A DNA stretch of 64,000 nt, from assembly GCA_963814315.1 (NCBI GenBank), contig CAWFCG010000003.1:868001-932000 (forward strand), written 5' to 3'. Shown here in pieces: positions 49,312 to 58,245 of this stretch. Position numbers and translations under genes: made by a program. This DNA is from JAFMJV01 sp963814315. GTDB lineage: Bacteria > Chloroflexota > Limnocylindria > Limnocylindrales > CSP1-4. The notes under the pieces were generated by a model. It saw only the letters and a list, made by a program, of their open reading frames with translations. It searched no databases and was not told the DNA's origin. Position 1 is the first letter of the stretch. Each line of letters starts with the position of its first letter.

Positions 49312-50924
49312 GAACGAACCTCCATTCCGTGCCCACGAGGATAGAGCCCGGGGATGTCCACGGGCAGCCGGCCACCGATGGGCGCATGGCCGAAGAGCGC
49401 ATCCGCGACCGCCACTACGCTGGCCGGCACGATCGAGTAGGAACACAGGTGGGTCCCCGAGGCAGGGTAGTCGGCCAGGTCATATGGCGTTCGCATGGCC
49501 ACGGTCACGGCGGGTGTGCCGGTCTCCAATATGGCCTCGACGAGACGGGCCTGCGAGGGCTGCACATTCGTCGCCAGCGTCGCCACGATGGCGACATCGG
49601 CAGCCCGGGCCATCTCGCGTGTGGCCCGGATGTCCTCGTCGCGCGGCTCGGACGGGACGCGGAACTCCACCGCAGCGGCATGGTAACGGCGGATGGCGGC
49701 AACCAGGTCCAGGGGCTCGTCTGCCGATGAATCAGCCGGCGTCAGGTCGCGCGGCTGCGGTGTGACGACCACGACTCGAGCGGAAGCAGCGGGGTGGAGC
49801 GGAAGCAACCTGGCATCGTCCCGCACCAGCGTGAGCCCCGCCCTCGCGGCTCGACGTGCCAGGTCCCGGTGGGCCTCGCTGCGCACGACGTCAAGCGAGG
49901 GTGGCTCGAAGCCTCGCAGCCAGCGCCGCAGCTCACGGATGCGCCGGGAGGCGGATCGCACCTGCGCCGCCGGGACCAAGCCCCGCAGCGCTGCCTGTCG
50001 CACGCCTTCTTCGAGCCGTTGCTGCGCCGCCCGGTCGGGCGTCAGCAACAGCAGATCCACCCCGGCGCGCAGGGCCACGACGCTGTCGATGACGCCGCCG
50101 ACACCCTGTGCCACCGCCTTCATGTCCATGGCGTCGGTGATCGACACTCCGCTGAAGCCCAAGTGCTCACGCAACAACCCGTGCATCACCGACCGCGACA
50201 CCGTGGCCGGCAGCCCGCGGTCCCCGGTCACGGCGGGCAGCGCCACATGAGCGGACATCACCATCCGGGCACCGGCTGCGAATGCCCCGCGGAAGGGCAC
50301 CAGCTCGCGCGCCTCGAGCGCCTCGATGTCGCCTTCGATGGCAGCCAACTCGAAATGTGGATCGGCATCGACCGCGCCGAAACCGGGGAAGTGCTTGGGG
50401 GACGCTGCCACGCCGCCAGCCTGCAGCCCCCGCACCGTTGCGGCCGCGTGCCTAGCCACGGCCATCGAGTCAGAGCCGAAGGCGCGAGTGCCCAGGCTGG
50501 TGTTCGCCGGCTCGACCGCGACATCACACACCGGCGCGTAGTCGACCGTGATGCCGAGGGCTCGTAGCTCGGCCGCAGTGGCCCGGCCGACCGCCTCGGT
50601 CAGTTCGGTATCATCGGCCGCGCCGAGTGCCATAGCTCCGGGAAAGCGCGTGCTGTCATGACCCAGGCCGACCAGCTGGCCGCCCTCCTGGTCCGCCCCG
50701 ATGAGCAGCGGCAGTCCATCCTCCACAGCCTCATGCAAGCGCTCTGTCAACGCCGCGAGCGCTCCTGCCCCAGCGACGTTCTCGCGCAGGAACAGGGTGA
50801 CGCCATGCGTATTCCCGGCCGCGATACGATCGAGCAGCCATGGCGGTGGCTCGGTGCCCCGAAAGGCCGGCAGAAGCTGGCCCAGCACGGCATCGACCGG
50901 CCGTGGCAGGGAACCCTGCGCCAT
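49302..50924 (-). CDS. nagZ: Glycoside hydrolase family 3 beta-N-acetylhexosaminidase (NagZ-like)
   Basis: A 540-residue enzyme removing terminal GlcNAc from chito-oligosaccharides or muropeptides. LIGADQEGGQLVGLG, the NagZ-type KHFPGFGAVDADPH with the Asp188-His190 dyad (family D-S-H; Pro replaces Ser here) and SITDAMDMKAV with nucleophile Asp264 are seen; a C-terminal GH3_C domain (residues 360-540) makes it longer than proteobacterial NagZ. No signal peptide, so it would act in the cytoplasm on imported disaccharides. The start, ATG 50924, lies 11 bases after the permease stop. Operon context with an importer and SIS protein supports amino-sugar use. Confidence 0.88.
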   Translation of the reverse strand: MAQGSLPRPVDAVLGQLLPAFRGTEPPPWLLDRIAAGNTHGVTLFLRENVAGAGALAALTERLHEAVEDGLPLLIGADQEGGQLVGLGHDSTRFPGAMALGAADDTELTEAVGRATAAELRALGITVDYAPVCDVAVEPANTSLGTRAFGSDSMAVARHAAATVRGLQAGGVAASPKHFPGFGAVDADPHFELAAIEGDIEALEARELVPFRGAFAAGARMVMSAHVALPAVTGDRGLPATVSRSVMHGLLREHLGFSGVSITDAMDMKAVAQGVGGVIDSVVALRAGVDLLLLTPDRAAQQRLEEGVRQAALRGLVPAAQVRSASRRIRELRRWLRGFEPPSLDVVRSEAHRDLARRAARAGLTLVRDDARLLPLHPAASARVVVVTPQPRDLTPADSSADEPLDLVAAIRRYHAAAVEFRVPSEPRDEDIRATREMARAADVAIVATLATNVQPSQARLVEAILETGTPAVTVAMRTPYDLADYPASGTHLCSYSIVPASVVAVADALFGHAPIGGRLPVDIPGLYPRGHGMEVRSWP

Positions 50925-50935
50925 CCCGGTTCGAC

Positions 50936-51826
50936 TCAGCCCTTGACCGAGCCCGAAAGGATGCCGCGGACGAAGTAGCGTTGCAGGGCCAGGAAGACGA
51001 GCATCGGAAGCACCATCGTCACGAAGGCACCGGCCGTCAGCAGATGCCATTGCTGGCCTCGCCCACCCACCATCCGGCTGAGCTCCAGCGTCATCACCGA
51101 GCGTTCCTCGGTGGCGCCCAGGAAGACCAACGCCACCAGTAGGTCATTCCAGACCCACAGGAACTGGAAGATGGCGAACGCCGCCAAGGCTGGTACGGAG
51201 AGCGGCAAGACGACCTTGGTGAACATCTGGAAATGTGTGGCGCCGTCGATGCTGGCGGTCTCGAAGAGGTCTCCGGGAAGTTGGCTGATGAAGTTGTAGA
51301 GCAGGAAGATGGCCAGTGGCAGGCCGAACGCAGCGTGCGCCAGCCACACCCCCAGGAAGGTCTGGTTGATGCCCAGCGATTGATAGATCTCCTGGACCGG
51401 GATGAGCGCCATCTGCAGTGGCACCACCAGTAGTGCCACTACGACCATGAAGAGCGTGCCCCGGAAGGGGAAGCGCATCCAGGCGAATGCATAGGCCGCG
51501 AAGGCCGCGATGGTGATGGGGATCATGGTGGCCGGGATGGTCACGATGAGGCTGTTGATGAAGGCGTTGGCCATGTTCTCGCCACCGAGCACGGCCTCAT
51601 AGTTGTTGAGCGTCCAATTGGTCTGGAACGGAGCGAAGAGCGCTGTCCACCAGCCGTTCTGAGTGACCTCGTTACCGGGCCTGAATGAGCTGATCAGGAT
51701 GCCCAACGTGGGCAGCGACCAGAACAACGCGATGGCGATGACCACGATACGGAGCGGTAACCGCCGTACGAAGTTGCTTCGCTGTGGCTTCATACCGTTA
51801 GTCACTGCACCACTCGTGGCCGTCAT
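50936..51826 (-). CDS. Carbohydrate ABC transporter permease (MalG-like)
   Basis: A 296-residue membrane protein of the CUT1 type. The N-terminal helix IVVIAIALFWSLPTLGILIS, VAPLQMALIPVQE-like middle (VPLQMALIPVQEIYQSLG) and the EAA loop DLFETASIDGATHFQMFTKV are hallmarks. It overlaps the MalF-like stop by four bases. Confidence 0.92.
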   Translation of the reverse strand: MTATSGAVTNGMKPQRSNFVRRLPLRIVVIAIALFWSLPTLGILISSFRPGNEVTQNGWWTALFAPFQTNWTLNNYEAVLGGENMANAFINSLIVTIPATMIPITIAAFAAYAFAWMRFPFRGTLFMVVVALLVVPLQMALIPVQEIYQSLGINQTFLGVWLAHAAFGLPLAIFLLYNFISQLPGDLFETASIDGATHFQMFTKVVLPLSVPALAAFAIFQFLWVWNDLLVALVFLGATEERSVMTLELSRMVGGRGQQWHLLTAGAFVTMVLPMLVFLALQRYFVRGILSGSVKG

Positions 51827-52998
51827 GCCGCAAACCCCTGCTTGCGGATGTTGCGGACGTTGATCAACGCCAACGGCAACACGGCGAGGAAAAGCACCAC
51901 CGCGAGGACCGAGGCGCGGCCCGTATCGAAGAACTGGAACGCCTGCAAGTACATCTGGTTGGCAACCACGTCGGTGTTGAACCGGCCGCCGGTCATGACA
52001 TAAACGATGTCGAAGACCTTGAGCACGACGATGGCGGTGGTGATCGTGACCATCACCAGCGAGCCCCGGATCATGGGCACGATGATGCGGGTGAACTTCT
52101 GCCGCTCATTCGCGCCATCCAGGCCGGCGGCCTCGATGATCTCCGTGGGCACACCCTTGATGGCCGCCGAGAGCACGACCATGGCAAAGCCTGTCTGGAT
52201 CCAGATGAGGATGACGATGAGCGCGAAGGTGCTGATGCGCCAGTCGGGGGTCTGCGTCCACGGCACCGGATCGAGACCGATTCCCTCCATCACGGCATTG
52301 AGCAGGCCATATTGCTCCTGGCCGGGCGGACGCCATTGATACACGAAGCGCCAGATGACCGAGGCGCCGACGAGCGAGATGGCCAGCGGCAGGAAGACGA
52401 ACGTCTTGGCCACCGATTCGTACTTGACGCGGTCAACCAGGCCCGCGATCAGCAAGCCCAGTCCGACCGACCCGGCGACACCGACGACCAACCACAGGAT
52501 GTTGTTGATGTACATCTGGTGATTGGCTGGGTTGGTCAGGGCCCACTCCCAATTCGCCAGACCCGATCCGATCGTAAGCGACTTGATGATCGTCGACACC
52601 ACTGGCCAGGCCAAGTAGACCGTCAGCAGGAGGAGTGCAGGCCCTACGAAGACCCACGGCAGCAAGCTGCGACGCCATCGCGGCGAGAGTCGCATGACCA
52701 CGGCATTGAGGCCAGCAAAGAAAAGCCAGATACCACCGACACCGACCGCCAAGGCGACCGCCGCAAGGACGAGCTTGGCAACATTGCGATTGCCACTGCC
52801 GGCGCGCAGTGCGTCAGCCTCGGCACTATCTCCGAGGAGGTCGTAGAAGAACGCCGCGACATTCGATGAGGCCTGGTCGTCAAGCAGGAACCAGATCCCG
52901 ATGAGCAATGCCGCCAGACCGAGGACGACCCCGACCGGCATCAGGAAACCGCGCCAGCCGAGTGGCTGGTCCACCTCGGACGTCGTCCCGTTCGTCAC
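51823..52998 (-). CDS. Carbohydrate ABC transporter permease (MalF-like)
   Basis: A 391-residue permease of the CUT1 type with an extended N-terminus: two additional hydrophobic segments (about residues 15-40 and 68-92) separated by FFYDLLGDSAEADALRAGSG precede the normal six-helix unit. The EAA loop TEIIEAAGLDGANERQKFTR is typical. It follows the SBP after a gap with a 16-bp hairpin. Other members of this group are often called alpha-glucoside or sugar permeases. Confidence 0.92.
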   Translation of the reverse strand: MTNGTTSEVDQPLGWRGFLMPVGVVLGLAALLIGIWFLLDDQASSNVAAFFYDLLGDSAEADALRAGSGNRNVAKLVLAAVALAVGVGGIWLFFAGLNAVVMRLSPRWRRSLLPWVFVGPALLLLTVYLAWPVVSTIIKSLTIGSGLANWEWALTNPANHQMYINNILWLVVGVAGSVGLGLLIAGLVDRVKYESVAKTFVFLPLAISLVGASVIWRFVYQWRPPGQEQYGLLNAVMEGIGLDPVPWTQTPDWRISTFALIVILIWIQTGFAMVVLSAAIKGVPTEIIEAAGLDGANERQKFTRIIVPMIRGSLVMVTITTAIVVLKVFDIVYVMTGGRFNTDVVANQMYLQAFQFFDTGRASVLAVVLFLAVLPLALINVRNIRKQGFAA

Positions 52999-53047
52999 GT
53001 GCGCCCTCCTCCGTGAGTAGCGAGTCCAAGCCTACAGCTTTGGAGAT

Positions 53048-53085
53048 GACGAAGGCGCGCCGCTCTTGCGCGGCGCGCCTTCGTC
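53048..53085 (-). promoter_or_regulatory. Intercistronic 16-bp hairpin between SBP and permease genes
   Basis: GACGAAGGCGCGCCGC (53048-53063) is the perfect inverse of 53070-53085, with a six-base loop TCTTGC. The stem is very GC-rich and no T-run follows on either strand. It likely protects the SBP part of the message and lowers permease synthesis, as seen for malE-malF in other bacteria. Confidence 0.8.
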
Positions 53086-53105
53086 GAACTACCGGTTCAG
53101 CACGC

Positions 53106-54479
53106 TTACTGCGCGCTAGCCATGGCATCGTCGATCTGCTGGAGCACGGCATCGGTGTTCTGACCGTTGTCCTGGATCCAGGAGACCACACCGCTCCAGA
53201 AGTCGGCACCCGAGGCCGGCATCAGGTCGGAGGCATCGAAGCCGAGCGACGTGGAGTTAGCCACGATGTCGGAGGCGACTTCAAGCTTGTAGTTGCCCGC
53301 ATACCAATCGGCCGGGGTCGACTGGTTCGCGGAGATGGCGCTGCCTGCTTCGATCCAGGCCTTGATGCCTTCCGGCGTGGCCAGGTACTGCAGCAGCGCA
53401 CGCACCTCAGGTCGGTCAGCGCTGACGATGAAGGCGTCACCGGAGCCGAGCGAAGGCGTGCCATAGGCGGGGTCGATGGGCGGGAAGTAGAACAGGCCTA
53501 CATCCTCACCGATGATGTACTTGGAGGTCCCGTCGCCGGCCTTGGCATCGGGGAAGAAGTCGGGGCCATACCAGGTCGCCTGCTTCTGCATCCAGCAACC
53601 GGGGTTGGCCATGTCATCGTTGAACATCGGGTCCATGGGGTCGGTCTGTGCCGTTGCCAGGATGGCCGTGCTGCCACCGAGGACGTAGTCAGGCGTGAAG
53701 TAGATCTGGCCAGCCAGATCGAAGGCGTTCTTGACCTCGGCAGAGCTGAAGGGCAGCTGTAGGGCAGCCCAGGCGTTGTAGTTCTCCAGGCTGGTGGTCC
53801 GCAGCATGATGTCCTCGATCATGTCAGTGGCGATCCAGCCCGTGGCTGGTCCGGCGTCCATGCCCACACACCAGGGGTTGCTGCCGTCGGCCACGATCTG
53901 GTCGGACAGGGCGATGAGCTCATCCCACGTGGTCGGCACTTTGTAGCCGGCGGCCTCGAAAGCCTTGATCGGATACCACACGACCGACTTCACATCGACC
54001 TTGTAGGGCATGCCGAAGGTGCCGGCATCGGTGGTGTACAGCGGCAGTGTCGCAGGATGCTCTGCGAGGAGCTTCTCGGCATCCAGCATCGGGGCGATGT
54101 CCTGGATGAGACCCTGGGCGCCGTACTCGTTGATGGCTGCCGGCTGTGCCAGCTGGATGATGTCAGCGGCGGCACCACCGTTGAGTGACACGTTGACGAG
54201 CGTCTCATGCTGGCCCGAGGGGACCTCGGCGACGCCGACCTGGATGCCCGTGGCATCGATGAATGGCTGCAGGGCGGCTGCGAAGTTGTCGCCCTCGCCA
54301 CCGATCCACTGCGTCTGCATGGTGACCTGCTTGCCGGTCATCGGCTGGTCAGCACCCATGGCCTGGTCCAGCTCGGCGTAGCCGGTCGAGTCCTGGGCGG
54401 CAACGCCCATGCTGCTGATGGTAAGGGCCATCGTTGCCAGCGCGGCGCCGGCGATGACCGTCTTTCGATTCTGGTGCAT
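53106..54479 (-). CDS. Sugar ABC transporter substrate-binding protein (SBP family 1)
   Basis: A 457-residue exported binding protein. Residues 1-27 are the signal peptide (VIAGAALATMALTISSMGVA, AQD). The fold opening is atypical (LDQAMGADQPMTGKQVTMQT) but LAQPAAINEYGAQGLIQDIA, GMPYKVDVKSVVWYPIKAFE and SLGSGDAFIVSADRPEVRAL fit family 1 carbohydrate-binding proteins. AGGAGG six bases before ATG 54479. Ligand probably an N-acetylated sugar, from the GH3 and SIS genes downstream. Confidence 0.9.
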   Translation of the reverse strand: MHQNRKTVIAGAALATMALTISSMGVAAQDSTGYAELDQAMGADQPMTGKQVTMQTQWIGGEGDNFAAALQPFIDATGIQVGVAEVPSGQHETLVNVSLNGGAAADIIQLAQPAAINEYGAQGLIQDIAPMLDAEKLLAEHPATLPLYTTDAGTFGMPYKVDVKSVVWYPIKAFEAAGYKVPTTWDELIALSDQIVADGSNPWCVGMDAGPATGWIATDMIEDIMLRTTSLENYNAWAALQLPFSSAEVKNAFDLAGQIYFTPDYVLGGSTAILATAQTDPMDPMFNDDMANPGCWMQKQATWYGPDFFPDAKAGDGTSKYIIGEDVGLFYFPPIDPAYGTPSLGSGDAFIVSADRPEVRALLQYLATPEGIKAWIEAGSAISANQSTPADWYAGNYKLEVASDIVANSTSLGFDASDLMPASGADFWSGVVSWIQDNGQNTDAVLQQIDDAMASAQ

Positions 54480-54496
54480 TGCACCTCCTCCTTGAT

Positions 54497-54517
54497 CTCG
54501 CCCGACGGTCGGGCGAG
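54497..54517. promoter_or_regulatory. Perfect 10-bp inverted repeat in the SBP leader
   Basis: CTCGCCCGAC (54497-54506) and GTCGGGCGAG (54508-54517) are separated by one base, 18 bases before the SBP start codon. It may be a 5' RNA hairpin, the terminator of the ROK message or the operator of the ROK protein; its position just after the likely transcription start suits either. Confidence 0.65.
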
Positions 54518-54678
54518 AAGGGTTGTTGAAACGGCGCAAGGCGCGTCTGGCGCCCGGCCAGTCGTTCAGGCCGTCGCTGCCCTCCTCTCTATACGTCCTC
54601 CTTGCGGAAGGGCGCGATGGTCCCGGTAGCAAGGAATGCTAGTCCTGATGGGCCACAAATTCCGGGCCGTTGCGCACG

Positions 54679-55905
54679 TCATGCGACGAGCGCCAGACCA
54701 AGCTCGGAAGTCATCAGCATGGCCGCCGCACCCAGCGCGACAGCGTCGTCGCCAGTGCGGCCGAAATGGATATTGCTGCGCTCCATCAACAGTGGCAATG
54801 CCGAGCGATGTGCTTCGATGCGGACCGCGTCCAGCCAGAGTTGACCGAATTCCGTCATCGGACCGATGAGGACGATGTCGCGCGCGCCCAGCGTGCCGAT
54901 CATGGCCGCCAGCACGCGGCCAAGCGGCGGCGCTGCTTGCAGCACCACCTCGCGCGCCAGCGGATCGTCAGCACGGAAGGCCTCCAGCAACACTGCCTGC
55001 GTCAACGGCCCTCCCGACAAGCGTGAGCCAGGATCTGCAGCTGCGAGCTCAGCGGCACGTTGCAGAACGGCCCGCAGGCTAGCCACGGTCTCAAGGCAGC
55101 CGGTCCCTCCGCATCGGCACCTGAGGTCCTCGTCGGTGACCCGGGTGTGGCCGATCTCGCCGGCGCCTGAATCGTCACCGGCATAGACGCGCCCGCCGAT
55201 GACGATGCCGGCACCGATGCCCACGCCCACTTTGACGACGAGCATGGCCGATGACGTGTCATGGTGGCCGAAGGCCCACTCCGCCATGGCCGAGGCCTGC
55301 GAATTGTTCACCACCATGGTCGGGAGACCAGTGAGAGCAGCCAATCGCTCACCCACCGGCGTATCGTGCCAATCGAGGCCGATAGCCCAGCGCACCCGAC
55401 CGGCGGGCTGGTCGATCAGGCCGGGCGTGCCGACACCGACGCCCACCAGTGGGTGTTCGGCGGTGGCCGTGAGCGTCGTCACGAGTGCTTCCAGCTCCCG
55501 CAGTGCCGCCTCGCCATCCCGACCCTGCAGATCTCGTGACTCTCGTGCCCTGACGTCTCCGCGCAGGTTGACCACGGCACCGCTGAGGCGCTCGCGATCG
55601 ACGTCGATACCCACCAACTGGCGGGCATCGGCAGGAACGCGCAGCAGGATGGGCGCCTTGCCACCGGTCGAAGGTCCCGTCCCAGCCTCGACGATCAGCC
55701 CGTCTGCGATGAGCCCCTCCACCAGGTCGGAGACGGTGGTGCGGGTGAGGCCGGTGGCGCGCGCCACGTCGGCGCGACTCAAGGGAGCGGACTCATACAC
55801 CGTGCGCAGGACCAACTGAACGTTGGAGCGACGGGTCTGCCGATGGGTGGCCTTGGTGAGTGTGGCGATGGGCACGAACCTCACTTTGTCAACAGTCTGG
55901 ACCAA
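54679..55905 (-). CDS. ROK-family transcriptional regulator
   Basis: A 408-residue regulator. Residues 15-75 form a winged helix (ESAPLSRADVARATGLTRTT); the rest is a ROK domain with VGVGVGTPGLIDQPAGRVRW, VVNNSQASAMAEWAFGHHDT, VGVGIGAGIVIGGRVYAGDD, AGEIGHTRVTDEDLRCRCGG and the zinc motif CRCGGTGCLE. The glucokinase D-x-G-x-T site is not intact (GIDVDRERLS), so it senses sugar rather than phosphorylates it. It heads the operon. TTG 55905 is the upstream start shown; GTG 55875 is possible. Two CTTTGTCAA copies (55884-55892 and 55919-55927) flank the start and could be operators. Confidence 0.9.
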   Translation of the reverse strand: MVQTVDKVRFVPIATLTKATHRQTRRSNVQLVLRTVYESAPLSRADVARATGLTRTTVSDLVEGLIADGLIVEAGTGPSTGGKAPILLRVPADARQLVGIDVDRERLSGAVVNLRGDVRARESRDLQGRDGEAALRELEALVTTLTATAEHPLVGVGVGTPGLIDQPAGRVRWAIGLDWHDTPVGERLAALTGLPTMVVNNSQASAMAEWAFGHHDTSSAMLVVKVGVGIGAGIVIGGRVYAGDDSGAGEIGHTRVTDEDLRCRCGGTGCLETVASLRAVLQRAAELAAADPGSRLSGGPLTQAVLLEAFRADDPLAREVVLQAAPPLGRVLAAMIGTLGARDIVLIGPMTEFGQLWLDAVRIEAHRSALPLLMERSNIHFGRTGDDAVALGAAAMLMTSELGLALVA

Positions 55906-56187
55906 GTTAGCCTACCGCCTTTGTCAAGGTGAGCGGCGACGCGTCACCATCGTCACCAGTCTGCAGACCGGTAGACCGGCGCGGCAGGCGGCGGCGACCA
56001 AACCGTGGGCGCTCTGGTTCGCCCATGGGGTGGGCCATCCGACGGAGCATCGGGCTTCGCTCCGCTGGTTCGCCCATGGGGCGGGTCAGGTGATGTCCTC
56101 GTACCTGAGCGCTGACCCCTGCACCTGGCCCTAACGCGCTGAGCCTCCCTCGGGCCGCGCCGATGTCAGGCCCGCAGATCCCCGTCG
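55906..56187. repeat. Intergenic region with a 21-base direct repeat
   Basis: CTGGTTCGCCCATGGGGTGG at 56014-56033 recurs at 56065-56084 with one mismatch (21-base units 51 bases apart). Between them CGGAGC/GCTCCG (56053-56064 region) can pair. No gene here; the stretch separates the diguanylate cyclase stop from the ROK gene. Confidence 0.5.
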
Positions 56188-58245
56188 TCAGCTTCCGGGC
56201 GTCCCCGACGACCCGACCGGCTTCCTGATGGCGCGCCCCTGCTGGGGAAGCGCAGCGCCGGAGGCAGCCGGACCTCGAGCGTCTCGGCGGGCCTCGGATC
56301 GCGACCGCTTGTGCGTGTACATCGCGGCATCGGCAGCCTGCAACAAGGCCTTGCCGGTCCGACCATCGCGCGGGTGCAGCGCCAAGCCGACGCTGCAGCT
56401 CACGTGGACAACCGAACCGTCGGGCATCGGGTGGGCCAAGTCGGCGATGGCCGACGCGGCACGCTCGACCACCAGCATGGCTTCGACGGCATCAGTGTCA
56501 GGCATCAGCACGACGAACTCATCTCCACCGTAACGGGCCACGACATCGCTGGTCCGTACCGCGGCACGCAGCGCGCCCGCAATAGCCCGCAGCACGCCAT
56601 CACCAGCCTGGTGCCCATGATCGTCATTGACGCGCTTGAACTCATCAAGATCGATCATCAACAGGCTCAGCGGCGAATGCGCACGTGATGCCCGTGCGGT
56701 CTCCTGACGGACGCGATCCTGCAGATGACGGTGGCTGTAGACCCCCGTGACCAGATCGGTCTCGGCAGCGTCACGGAGCTGACGGACCAGTCGCGCATTC
56801 TCAAGCGACGACGCGACCTGGTTGGCCATCGTCCGCAGCAGCGCTGCCTCACCGTCCCGGAAGCGGCGTCCGCTCGTTTCGGAGACGAACTCGACCAGGC
56901 CCATCACCCGTCCAGTGGCCGACAACGGCAACAACAGCGCCGCCGCGCCCCCAAGACCGCGGAGACGCTCCAGCTCGGCCGGCTCCAGGCTATCGACATC
57001 AGGGTCGAGCCAGACGACCTCATCATTGAGCAGCGCACGACGCAGTGAGCGATGCCCGGCGAGATCGCGCGTAGGCCCGATGAGCGGGCGGCCGTCAGCC
57101 CCGATGGGCAGCAGCCTGCCACTCTCCTGGTCCCAGCGCGAGATGAGGCAGGCATCCATGTCAGCGGCGACACGCAGCTTGACCGCCAGCAAGCTGGCCA
57201 GGTCGCGTTCATCAGAGGCTGTGGCGCCCGCCTGACTGATATCGAGCAGGGCTGCCAGCTCGGCGACATGTCGGTCTCGTTCCGCGAGCAGTCGGGCATT
57301 CTCGATCGCGACGGCGGCCTGGTCGGCGAGGACACCCAGCAGACGTGATTCATCTTCGGAGAAGCGACTCAGACCGAGGCGGGAGAGCACCACGACGCCG
57401 ATGACGTGGCCCTCGGAGCGAAGCGGCGCCAACAGCATCGATTCCTCGGCCAGATCAACCGATCCGGGGACCTGCATCGCGCGCGGATCGTTGGCAGCGT
57501 CATGGACGATCAGCTGCTGGCCGTACGCGGCGACCCAGCCGGTGATGCCTTCGCCGACGGTCACCCGCAGGTCGGCCGCGGACTCGCCCTGGTATTCGCG
57601 GGCATGGGGCCGGAAGGCGACCGGGTCGAGGATCCGCCCATCGGCACTCAGGACGTAGACGCGAGCGTTGTCGAAGGCCACGACACGTTGGGTCTGGGAG
57701 CAGAGCGCAGCGCTGACCGCCTCCACGCTCGTCAAACGGGTGAGTTGCGCTGCCACCGATTGGACTGCCTCGAATTGGGCCGACCAGGCGATGGGGCGCG
57801 GGCCGAGGCGGGTCGATACATGCCGCACCATCTGTCGAGCCTGGACACGTGCCAGCGCCAGGTCGTCGTCGTTGAACGGCTCCCGGCGATGACGCTCCAG
57901 TATCAGCAAGCCACCACGTTCGTCGGGCAGGGCCAGCCGCGCGATGGCACCAGCCGGTCCCGGATCCGCCCGCCACGCGTTCAACCAGCGCGGCAGTCTG
58001 CTGGGCGCATTCTCGTGCCCGGCTCCCGGCTTCCGATGGGATGGTATCGCGAGTCGATCATCACGCACCGACGCGATCAGTTCGAGCACGCCGTCACCAC
58101 GGTCGAAGTAGAGGTGTGCGCCACGATCGGCCTCGACCGCCAGGGCAAGCCGCTTCAGGGCTGCCGCGGTCTCCCCGCCCAGCACGGTCTCCCCGCCCAC
58201 TGCGGTCTCACCGCTCGATGCGGTCTCCCCGCCCAATATGGACAT
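56188..58245 (-). CDS. GAF-GAF-GGDEF diguanylate cyclase
   Basis: A 685-residue cytoplasmic signalling enzyme making cyclic di-GMP. A repeat-rich N-terminus (residues 4-28, GGETA units) precedes a weak GAF-like segment (about 35-145), two clear GAF domains (about 160-320 and 330-490) and a GGDEF domain (490-650) with RYGGDEF at 571-577 and the inhibitory RxxD site RTSD at 564-567, five residues before the motif. No EAL domain. ATG overlaps the DUF5317 stop by four bases. GAF ligands are unknown; it may answer to small molecules or redox signals. Confidence 0.92.
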   Translation of the reverse strand: MSILGGETASSGETAVGGETVLGGETAAALKRLALAVEADRGAHLYFDRGDGVLELIASVRDDRLAIPSHRKPGAGHENAPSRLPRWLNAWRADPGPAGAIARLALPDERGGLLILERHRREPFNDDDLALARVQARQMVRHVSTRLGPRPIAWSAQFEAVQSVAAQLTRLTSVEAVSAALCSQTQRVVAFDNARVYVLSADGRILDPVAFRPHAREYQGESAADLRVTVGEGITGWVAAYGQQLIVHDAANDPRAMQVPGSVDLAEESMLLAPLRSEGHVIGVVVLSRLGLSRFSEDESRLLGVLADQAAVAIENARLLAERDRHVAELAALLDISQAGATASDERDLASLLAVKLRVAADMDACLISRWDQESGRLLPIGADGRPLIGPTRDLAGHRSLRRALLNDEVVWLDPDVDSLEPAELERLRGLGGAAALLLPLSATGRVMGLVEFVSETSGRRFRDGEAALLRTMANQVASSLENARLVRQLRDAAETDLVTGVYSHRHLQDRVRQETARASRAHSPLSLLMIDLDEFKRVNDDHGHQAGDGVLRAIAGALRAAVRTSDVVARYGGDEFVVLMPDTDAVEAMLVVERAASAIADLAHPMPDGSVVHVSCSVGLALHPRDGRTGKALLQAADAAMYTHKRSRSEARRDARGPAASGAALPQQGRAIRKPVGSSGTPGS
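58167..58238 (-). repeat. Four 18-bp tandem repeats coding GGET units
   Basis: Units start at 58167, 58185, 58203 and 58221, each close to CGGTCTCCCCGCCCANNN. Three are near-identical and one is diverged. They lie in frame in the 5' end of the cyclase gene, encoding GGETxx hexapeptides, and could change in number by slippage without breaking the frame. Confidence 0.8.

Noticed and set aside
58167..58238. Short CRISPR array
   Set aside because: The 18-bp units are head to tail without spacers and are in frame within the cyclase gene.
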